Position numbers and translations under genes: made by a program
DNA from: Podochytrium sp. JEL0797
Lineage: Eukaryota > Chytridiomycota > Chytridiomycetes > Chytridiales > Chytriomycetaceae
Assembly (NCBI GenBank): GCA_027596195.1
Contig: JADGJG010000750.1
Span: 1 to 13,050, forward strand
Reading direction: 5' to 3'
DNA: 13,050 nucleotides
Shown: positions 1-11,800 of the stretch, in pieces
Numbering within the stretch: the first letter of the stretch is position 1
Layout: every line of letters begins with the position of its first letter
The notes under the pieces: generated by a model
Told to the model about the DNA's origin: nothing
Databases searched by the model: none
Seen by the model: only the letters and a program-made list of their open reading frames with translations

Positions 1-3000
1 AAAAGGTGTCAGAAATGAATCGTAAAAGTTGATCGAACCAAGCATCATCTCACCCAAAGCTTGCAGCGCGATGGACTTCAAATCAGGAGACGACGTCGGT
101 CCAGCAAACAGACTCACGTATCCGCAAACTGCCACCAAAACATTCGGACACGGCTGGATATCCAACGCGGCTTGGTCTGCATATTCATATCTCAGCATCC
201 GAAAAAGAACCCCCCAAAATTTCAACCCTCACCTTTCAACAACCCCCGATGCTTGTCAAAATCAAAATTTCGAACCAACAGCGACACAATAATCAAACCC
301 CTCGCAATCGCGCGCTCATTAGCTGGAGTCAATGCACCCCCTTGCCTCGATGGATCAGCCGCGTTGATCATTTGTCGTGACTTTTGAAAGTTGTCGAGAC
401 ACGTTCGGAGGACTTTGGTCAACTTTGCGTAGTTCTTGGTCACAAGATGGACAAAGCTCGATAGCGTTGGGACAATCAAGTTAACCACCTGTGTTTCCAG
501 TTACATCGATCAGCAACCGTCAAACCGAACCCACTCAAAAAAAAAACTCACAGCCAACGACCGTTTCGACATCAACACCAACAAATCACTCTCAATCGCC
601 GACATGAGATTCAAATCCGGGTCCTGCGCGTGTGGAATCACAAGCCCCAGAATCGACACCACAGCCGCCGTAATTTGCTCCTCGTTCATTTTCGCAATTC
701 GGTCGTTTTGCGTCACGGGCGTGGTCGGAGCAACGTTTCCTTTGAGATACATGTGCAGCATTTTGACGTGCGGGAGCAGCAATTGCGGGAGGACGCGGGA
801 AATCTGGTTCAAGAGCATGAACGACGATTTGATGGTTTCCTAAACAAAAGCGATTTCACCGAGATTAATGACCACGCAGCGCAGCACAAGAAATAAAACA
901 TACCTTATCCCCCCTCTCCTCCGCCTCCAACACCAACTCAATCAAACACTCCACCAAACTCCTCGACACCACAACCAACTCCCTTCTCCTCACAACTCCC
1001 GCTTCCATCAACTGCTTCACCACATCGCCAATCGCATCCACACCAGACGCACTGTGGTGGAGCGTCAGCGTGACTTTCAACAGCAACTGAACGCGCGATT
1101 TGATTTCACTTTTGGCTTGCACAGTTTGCTCCGTGTACGCCATGTTGCGCTTTCCGAGTAACCCGAGAATCGCGTCCAACGTCTCCCCCGCTTTCCCTGC
1201 CTGTCCAGAGATTTGAGACGTGGCGAGTTTGAACGGCGTGAACCAAATCTCGGCGAGACATTTGAGCGATAGATCCTGTTCAATGTGCGAGGGTCAAACA
1301 CAAGAAAAAATTTTTTGCAAAAACCGCTTCACTCAAAAAAAGCCAAACCTGAATCGACGTCTCCTCATCAGAAACGCGTCCCATCAATTTACACACAATC
1401 TCAACAACCCGCGCACTCATTTCAACAGGCATCGCCTCCCCGTCCCTCGTCTCCTTAGCCACAGCAGACGCAACCAAATCCTTCATCAACTTAATAATCC
1501 GTTTCCTCACTCCAGCTCCCACATCCTATCCAAAAAATCAGCTTCATCGCACAAGAAACAAAAACACCGCGCACAAAAAAACTCACCAACATCCTCGCCA
1601 CCAAAAGCGGATAATACTCCCTCACAACCACCTCCCCCCCATCCTTCATCAAATACCCCCCCACAAGCTCCACAGCAGCCTCCCTCACCATCTTACTCGC
1701 ATCCAACAGTCTCTGCCCAATCACCCCCTTCACACTGCCCAACCCCAACACGGACGCATCCACCGCAACCACATCCGAAAGCGCCTTCAACGCCCGCGTG
1801 CGCAGCGTGATGGTGTCGGAATCGAGGTTCGCGAGAATGTAGTGTAACAAGGGTTCGCGGATCGTTTGGAGGGGGGAGCGGCGGAAGAGGCACCAGGTGC
1901 TTAGTTTGACAGCGAGGAGGGGGTCTAAGGTGGTGGGGAAGGTGGGGTGGGGAATGGTGAGGTGGTGTTGAGAGGACGTGGTGGTGGGATCCATGACCGC
2001 CGCGTCGCAGTATTCGAGGAGCAGGTTGCGCGTGATTGTGAGGAGGGGGTCTTTCATTTTTGACATTTCAGCCAACGAGTTGGACAGGGTATGGATCCAC
2101 GAGAACACGTGAAACCGTCGTGCAGCCTAAAAACCAACTTTTGAGCACCCCCCTCCAATTTCCCCATCCAAAACGCGTCAACTCACATCAAACCCAGCAT
2201 CATCCCCCCTCCCTTCCTTCAAAAACCGAACCAGCATCCCCTGAACCTCCCACAACCCCACCACTTTACTCTCACTCAGAGCCCCTCCACCTTCCACCAC
2301 CAGCGGCCCTTGAATCGTATTCGCGAAACGCTCGACAGCGGCCACATCAACGCCACCCTCGAGTTTGGTTCCCACCCGATCCACCCGCGACATGGAGAAC
2401 AAACGCGACGTTAATTGTCCCAGAAAGTCCAACGCGAGAGACTTGAGCGCGGTATCGCCCGTGGACTTATCATCGAGCGCGTTGGTCTGCGAAATCGAAC
2501 CAAATTCAACACGACACACCCCTCGCTCCCATACACACACCCAAAAAAAAACTCACCATAATCTTACAAAACAACAACACCATAAAATCCGCTCCCGGCC
2601 ACTCAGCCTCCCCCATCAAATTCAAAAAATCCTGCACAAGGTTCTCCAACACACTCTTCAAATCAGACTCACTCGAACTCGACACGAGACTCTTTCTGCC
2701 GCCTCCTCCCGCAACAACGCTCTTGTCTTTGTGCGCAGAGTCCACAAACGCGCGTGAGAGGAGGTACTTTAGGAAAAAGGAGCCGCACGATTGGGCTGAT
2801 TCGATACCGTGTTTGGCGGTGGACAGGAGCTGTGTCACATTAGGAAAGTTAGGTACACCCTTCCTCGACTCACACACAACAAAAAACCAACAAAACCTTT
2901 TCAACCCCCAGCCTCTCTCGACTCCCAACTCCCTCCTCCCCCCCTCCCTCCCCCATCGCCTCCCCAACACACTCCCTCACCCCCTTCACCACATCCTCCA

Positions 3001-5589
3001 CCTCCACCCCCTCAAACCCACTCTGCACCAACACAACAACCAAAGCACTCACCATCTGCACACTCCTCCCGCCCTGTCTCAATTTATACATCCTCAAACC
3101 CTTCTTGACAGTCGCGAGTTTGACCAAATGCCCCGCAATTTCTTCGAGGATCGGGATCCGGTGTGTCGAGGATTGCGAAAATACGCTGCGGAGGAGTTGG
3201 ATGCACGTGAGTTGGAGTTTTTCGAGGCCGAGGGCGGTGGAGAAGGTGTTGGGTTCGATGAAGAAGGTGGGGACGCAGGTCGTGTATGTCTACAAAAAAT
3301 ACAAACGCGTCAGAACAAAAAAAACAAGATGAACAAAACACACCGAAATCACGAGACTGTCGTTGAAAGTCTGTTGCGAAAACATGATTGTCAACAGACG
3401 CAAGACGTCGCATAGTTTGGTTGCGATGCGGACGCACTGTTTGCGCGTTTCGGACAAATCGAGCAGTTCGCTGAGCCTCGATTTCTTGTCGTTGGAACCT
3501 GGTTTGCCAGACGAGAAAAAGAGGGCGAGGAGGAATTTCGTCCACGTTAGCGAATTATACGCGTTTTAGTGACAACCCAAAAACGGAGGCCAAACCGGAA
3601 TCATCACTGTGGAATCGAATCATGGCAAACAACTCATTGAATCGACTCTTGATGAATGCAATCAGAGACACGATGGTTTCTTCTCCATACGCCTGAAGAC
3701 AAATCAAGTTTCAGCAAAAATCACTCTCCCAACCAAAATAAAGGGGGACCAAAAAAAACCTGTCGACTCGACCCATCCGCCATCCCATTCACCACCACCA
3801 ACACCAACCCCGCCGCCTCCAACCCAAGAACAGAAGCCTCCACCATCTTTTCAAACTCCCTCTCCACAACCCCTTCCTCCTTCCCCTCCTCCTCCTCTTC
3901 CTCCCGCACCCCCTTCTTATCAAACACCCTCCCAAACGCTCCCACACATTCACACCCCCCCAACACCTTCTCACACACCTTCAACACCCTCCCCAAACAC
4001 CCTTCCCCTTCATCCTCCTCCAACGCAGACACGAGGGCGTCGAGGTTGTGAGATTCGGAAATGCGTTTGAATGGACGCAGGATGTTTTCGAGGGCCGCGC
4101 GGGTGGGGAATCCGGTGGTGGGGTGGAGTAAGGGGTGGGATTCGAGTTGGCCGGCGTGCACGAGGTCGTCGGCTTTGAGGAGGGTGCAGATTGCGGATGC
4201 ACATTTTGAGACGAGTTCTGAAAATGAGGCAGAAAAATGTCTGTTTAAAAACTTGCAGTGCCGCGCGTTGGAATTGCCGATGAGAATTCGCAAAAAAACG
4301 TACGACTCAAAACCGTTTCCGAATCCACCGCCTGTTCTCTCGGCTTCTCAACCGCCGGTGTCGATATAATCAAAGCACTCGACTTTCTTTTCGGTGCAAC
4401 GGGAGTCGAGACCGCGGAATGGTGGTTGTGGTGAATCGAAACGGGCGTGGCCTGCTGGGAATTCGGGGCGGCCGTTTTCGGAGTTTGGAATTCGCTGGGG
4501 TTCGTGGAGTTGGTGGCGGTGCGGGTGCGTTTGGGAGAGGAGGTTCGGCGGTTGAGGAGCTCTGTGGGATTTCAAATGTGAGTAAACGCGAATTTCGGGG
4601 ACGGGTTCGCTTGCAAACACGCGATTTCGCTCCAATGTGATTCCATTCAACGGCGAATCAAATCAGACTCATCGAGATTCCAGACAAGGCATTTCGATAA
4701 ATCCGGGAATCCAATCTCGCACAGTTCAAACAGTTCAACCATTTCGACGAATTATCGGACATAAGAGCCAAGAATACCTGGCGGCATCATCAACTCGCGC
4801 ATCTGGACCTCCATCTGAGCCTCCAGCGGTTTCATAATGACATTATCGAGATTTAGCAAAAAGTCCGTTGGAGCAGGTTGCTGCCTTGGGGCTGTATCGA
4901 GTAAAACGACTCAGTATTGCGAGATTCGAGCGAGAATAGAACGGGCGAGTGGGTGTCACCGGAGGAGCGAGAGGCTGCGGATTCGTTGAATTCGCGATCG
5001 CAGAAATCGAGCGTCTTTTGCTCGAGGGGCGTCATGGGCGGGGCGTGGTGGTGTGTGTGGATGGGGTTGGTGGGCATCCAGGGCAGCACCGAGTCGATGA
5101 TCTGGGTGCAGTCTCTGGGGGAGGTGGTGTATTCAGTGGAGAGTTGGTGCCCCGAGAAGTAGGTTACATCTGGGGTGTGTGGGCAAGCAGGGCAGCAATG
5201 GTGTCCCACTGCGCAACAGCATCGTTCGTGTCTAGGGACGAAGGGGGGAGCAGCGCAAGGGAGGGGCGCTGCAGTGCGAGCATTCCCGGTGCGAGGAGGA
5301 GGCTTGCTGGAGTGTTCGATTGGTGCTTAGCAAAGAGTGGAATCCCAGCCTAGGCATCACTAGGCATCGCTAGGCATTTGCTAGGAATGGCTAGGCCTGG
5401 CTAGGCAATAGCCAGGCATCGCCAAATGTTTGCCTAGCAATGGCCAAATCGCTTTGCCTAGGAAATGGCCAGCCCCTAGAAACAGCACTCACCAGCACTG
5501 CCTGTCATTCCCGCTGGCGCCTGCTGAACACGCGCGCGCTGCTCGTCCCGTCGCCACGCCTCGGGTGTCCACTTGGCGTTTGGCGTCAT
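1..5589 (-). CDS. SCC2: Sister-chromatid cohesion loader Scc2/NIPBL/Mis4 (5' part, C-terminus outside window)
   Basis: Scc2 with its partner Scc4/Mau2 loads cohesin onto chromatin in the nucleus. Exons by splice signals and phase: 5493-5589, 5168-5306, 4960-5114, 4778-4891, 4304-4561, 3760-4217, 3596-3692, 3344-3498, 2897-3289, 2557-2829, 2187-2486, 1587-2126, 1349-1525, 904-1275, 552-839, 233-488, 1-176. They join in frame to 1416 codons; known fungal homologues are about 1500-1600 aa, so a C-terminal part is missing. Family landmarks seen: KLATVKKGLRMYKLRQG (about residue 570), LRTRALKALSDVV and LLDASKMVREAAVELVG (exon 12), VRKRIIKLMKDL (exon 13), LKCLAEIWFTPF (exon 14). These are HEAT-repeat blocks typical of Scc2. 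Residues about 170-250 are a Ser/Thr/Pro-rich disordered segment, and an acidic EEEEEEGKEE run lies in exon 6. Start chosen at AAAAAATG (5589), which splices in phase to exon 2; an internal ATG at 5283 is the alternative. Least certain are the 216-nt intron 4562-4777 and the weak donor at 3595. Confidence 0.92.
5307..5492 (-). other. SCC2 intron 1 (186 nt)
   Basis: Donor GTGAGT at 5492 and acceptor CTCCAG ending at 5307, with a CTAAG branch-point candidate about 20 nt upstream of the acceptor. Phase 1 on both sides joins ...TGSA to ASLLLAPG. It is about three times the length of the other introns of this gene because it carries the degenerate 10-bp repeat array. Without this intron the conserved-looking first exon (MTPNAKWTPEAWRRDEQRAR) would be orphaned. 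Confidence 0.75.
5348..5472. repeat. Degenerate tandem array of TAGGCATnnC, period 10-11 bp
   Basis: Clear units start at 5351, 5361, 5371, 5382, 5392, 5402 and 5413: TAGGCATCAC, TAGGCATCGC, TAGGCATTTGC, TAGGAATGGC, TAGGCCTGGC, TAGGCAATAGC, CAGGCATCGC. They are followed to about 5470 by weaker units (CAAATGTTTGC, CTAGCAATGGC, CTAGGAAATGGC). The array begins in the 8-bp palindrome GCCTAGGC (5348-5355). The period is close to one helical turn. It sits wholly within intron 1 of SCC2. Function unknown; it may be a minisatellite or a cluster of protein-binding sites. Confidence 0.85.
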
Positions 5590-5792
5590 TTTTTGTGGTG
5601 GTGTCCGATCACAAAAAACAAAACAAAAAATCTATCTTTTTCCAGAACTCGAGAGAATTACTCCCGCTACAACACGATACAAAAACAATACACTTTGTTG
5701 GCAATAATACAGCACGAAAGAAATTCAATACAGAAGCACCAAAGCTACACCTCACACTCATCTCCGCAAACACCCACACCCACATCCACAAA
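5590..5792. other. Intergenic spacer between KatG 3' end and SCC2 start
   Basis: This 203-bp spacer must hold the KatG 3' UTR and the SCC2 promoter, since both genes read on the minus strand. Just before the SCC2 start codon the minus strand is T-rich and then A-rich (ACCACAAAAAATG), a favourable fungal start context. No exact AATAAA follows the KatG stop and no clear TATA box precedes SCC2. Confidence 0.6.
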
Positions 5793-8307
<2,515 letters not shown>

Positions 8308-8843
8308 TCTGGGGAGGTTTTTTTTTGTTGCTTGGAAATCGCGTTTTTTGATTCGAATCGGAAATGAGTGAATGACTAATGGTTGAAGGTAGGGAGAGAA
8401 TCAAAGAGCACGCTTCATCTCCGTTGATTTGTAGATCTCCATCTTCTTTGATTCGTTCATTTCCACTCCCTTCCACTGTCCCCTTCTTCCACCAACTCGG
8501 AAATGTGGAGAGTTGGCTCCCCTGTCCTTCAAATATGTGACAATGGGATGTGTTTGCTGCCATCAAGTTCTGTCGATACAATTAAAAACCAATCCCCAAC
8601 CTAAGGCTCACGAAAGGGCCTTCCCTCGATCTTCCACCGCATCACTGTCCTTCAAGTCTCTTTGGAGTCTCTGATCATGCATTTCTTGAAGGAAACACTT
8701 TGTTTTGAGACAAAAGATGGAACTCGCAACCGTGAAATTGATCTTAAACCCTTTTCTTGTTCGCAATAAAGAGCCTTTGTATCCATTTTCATCTTGTATA
8801 TCGGTACGCTCGATAAGTTTTTGGAGGTTTGTGACGAAAAAAT
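8308..8843. promoter_or_regulatory. KatG upstream region and 3' flank of the LRR gene
   Basis: A 536-bp stretch without a convincing gene. From the KatG start leftward in transcription order it holds an A-rich, C-ending leader (ACCTCCCCAGAATG); a perfect palindrome GATTCGAATC (8350-8359); TGACTAA on the plus strand (8373-8379), a known Yap1 recognition variant; and CCAAT on the plus strand (8589-8593). No good TATA box is seen. The 11-mer CTGTCCTTCAA occurs twice (near 8522 and 8646). The right part should hold the LRR gene's 3' UTR; no AATAAA was found there on the minus strand. Confidence 0.5.
8373..8379 (+). promoter_or_regulatory. Yap1/AP-1-like element TGACTAA upstream of KatG
   Basis: TGACTAA (TTAGTCA in the gene's sense) lies 66 bp upstream of the KatG ATG. 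This 7-mer is among the recognised sites of fungal Yap1-type bZIP factors, which induce antioxidant genes. The position, close to or within the 5' UTR, and the high chance frequency of a 7-mer make this tentative. Confidence 0.35.
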
Positions 8844-11800
8844 TTATCGAAGAAGATTGCGACGCGCATTCGTCCCAAACGGCACACCAGGAAATGCCAA
8901 CATGCAACTGATTCTCTGACTCGCGTAAGATTTAAAAGCCTGATACATGTACTCCCCATACCCAAAGTACGCCTGCGCCGCCGCAACTTCATCAAACGCG
9001 TTAAAATCTCCCCCACTCGCCGCCAACGCAGCCCAGAGGGGCTGGTACTCGGGACCCGTGTATCCATTGTCGAGAACTACAGCGAGACAGTTGATTCCTT
9101 TCTTGTGACACTCGCTTCGTTGGTTGTCGAGCGCGTCGAGACAATTGGTTCCAAAGTTGGCCGTGACGCCGTTCGTTGCAAAGAGTTGGGTCAGCGCGGT
9201 GGGGATCGCGCCAGTGAGTTGGTTGTTTTGGAGATTTCTGGTTTCACCATATAAAACAACGACCATAGAAAAACACAGGTAAGAGGAATGGGGCAGAGGG
9301 GGGGGGGGGGGGGGATGAATCACATTTTTTGCAAATTCGTGCAACTCGCAAGTTGTGGAGGAATGGCCCCCACCAAACTGTTTCCACTAAGATCCAACAC
9401 CATCATACGGCCCAGGTTTCCGAGCATGGGTGGAATTGTACCTTGCAGCCCCATGTTTGGTAGGATCCTGCCAGGATCCTGCAACAACAACAAACACGTT
9501 TTGAGCACAAATGAGAAACTCGAGCGGATGGGCTGGACATACAACTTACACTTGAATCAAATCTCCATTCTGGAACGCGAGATAATCAGTGCTCGAGCGA
9601 CGACGTTGGGTGGGTGTTCCGACGGGGTACGTTGCGTTCGGGGAAATGTTGTAACAGTCGATGTTGAATTGCACGTTAGGAAATGCTTGTGTGATTGTAA
9701 GGCAGTCCGCGTTTGGTGGAACATTCGCTGCGGTTGAGGTGGCGGATGTGGGGGCAGCCGAGCTAACGATAGCAGTTGAAGGTGCGAAAGTACTGGAGGA
9801 AGCATCGGTCAACGAGGATGAAGGGGCAAGAGTTGAAGAAACAGCAGAGGGGGCCACTGTTCCTGTTGTGGCAGCTACTGAGAGTGTAATTGCGTTGGCA
9901 GAGGCGACCACTGCACTTGAAGCAGTGGTGATTTCAGCTGAGGTGGCGACAGCAGAGGATGTGACAACAGATGTGACAGTCGATGGTGTGATGGTACTGG
10001 GAAGAGATGACGAATCGACAGAAGATGATGGCGAAACAGGCTCAGCCGTGGTAGCTAGTGAGGGGATTCCAGAGAAGTACGAAGTGGCCCCCGCACTTGA
10101 CGTAGAGGTATTTCCAGCAGAGGTTGCAACAGCAGAAGATGTGACAAAAGATGTGGCTGTCGATGATGTAACGGAACTGGGCGCAGTAACAGTCGACAAG
10201 GATGGAGGTGCAAGAGCTGACGAAACAACAGAATTAGAAGTCGAAACCGATCCAGCAGTGGTAGCTACTGAAAGGGTACCAGAGAAATCAGAGGTGGCCA
10301 CTGTACTAGAAACAGTGGTGACGGCAGCAGTGGTGACGCCAGCCGAGGTGGCGACAGCAGAGTTTGTGACAAAAGATGCTGTCGCTGGTGCGATGGTGCT
10401 GGACATAGCGACAGTTGACAGGGATGGGGGTGCAAGAGTTGAAGAAACAGCAGAGGAGGAAGAAGAAACCGTAGTACAGTTTTTTTGGCTGGCAAACGTG
10501 GAGTTGAAGCAGTTCTGCGCAATCTTTCTGGAAAAATCAAGTACGTCAATGCGCGATGAAACCAATCAATATCACTCACAACTGTTGGGGTGTAGTATAA
10601 TGTATTCCCCCTCCGCTTCCATTCGCGCAGTATAACTCCCAGTATCCATCATTTCGTGAAACAACAGTGTAACTGAGCATTTGCTGCTGTGGAATGACAA
10701 GTGCTGAAGACCATATTCCATTTACACGCGTCATGTACTGTACATTTTGGTTTGAATTGATGGCAAATACCGACAGTGTCGTATTCGTCACATCAAAGAT
10801 GGGCTGGATGTTGCTCACGGACGCCATCAACGGAGTGTACGTCACGTCAAAGAGCAAATAACCCGAATTGGAGAGAAAGAAAGGGATCACGGCTCCATTG
10901 ACGTCCGTGACCACTTTTACATCCACCAAATCTGCTCGTGTGTCCAAACTGCTCCAAGACCCCCACGCCAGCGAGCCAGTTAGTTGGATACACTTGCGAA
11001 CACCCGCCTGTCCGACACCCCAGACTTCCAGAAGACCGTTACCATTTAACGCAGAAGACGATTTTGTTACCAGCGAAGGACCAGAGCCAACAGTTATCCA
11101 AGTATTGCCAAACGCGCCATTCGCAACCGACTGTTTCACTTCTTGTACAAGATTTGCAACACCTCCTGAATCGCCAATCCCGAATATGTGCGCCCTCCCA
11201 GCCAAATCAATGGAGGACTGAACGTCGTGCACCCATCCTGTGATTACCTTGGGTGTGTAAAATAATAGACTGTTTGGTGTCTTTTGGGGCTAAATGTCCA
11301 ATGATCCCCCCAATATTCCACCAACGGCGCTTGGACTCCCGCTGCTCGGCCCCTTGATCCGTAAAACAGAAACAGATCCGTTTTGGCTCTGCACAACAGA
11401 TTGCTGTACGACCGCATTCGATCCAAAAAGGTTGACATACGTCATTGTCCTGAAACTGTCCAAATTCGGTCCCAATTGATAATAAAAAACCAGATTGTTC
11501 ATAATGCCCCCCATAGCACAAAATTTCAATGGTCCCATCGGCGTTTTTCGCTGCAGCGATATTCTGGTATCCCGTCACCAGTGGCTGCCAAATAAAGTTT
11601 GGCAAATTAGGCCAAGTTCCCGGCAGACTTCCTGTGAGACTGTTGTTGCTCAAGTTGATATAATTGAGCGATCCATATGCACTCCAAGAAGCTGGAATGG
11701 CACCAGTGTAATAATTATTGCTGAGATCGCTGTTGCAGAAAGGGAAGAAATTAGAATGCGATCTGGAAGAGAATAGAGGGAGGTCGGTGATCGCGACAAG

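Noticed and set aside
2723..3415. Plus-strand frame of 230 codons rich in Pro, His and Ser
   Set aside because: It lies antisense to conserved Scc2 exons 8-10, and its composition is that of a C-rich shadow strand.
5115..5167. Apparent one-base slip in the SCC2 N-terminus (AHTPQ to DCTQIIDSV)
   Set aside because: A 53-nt intron with donor AT|GTAACC and acceptor CCCCAG, with a CTGAA branch candidate, joins the frames cleanly, so no frameshift is needed.
8608..8907. Minus-strand frame of 99 codons after the LRR gene
   Set aside because: Overlaps the last coding bases of the LRR gene in another frame; no recognisable motif; more likely 3' UTR and spacer.
9661..10635. Plus-strand open frame (324 codons), Ala/Val/Glu/Thr-rich, opposite the Ser/Thr stalk
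   Set aside because: The repetitive composition mirrors the stalk codons on the other strand; there are no domains, and it would run through the intron and exon borders of the LRR gene.
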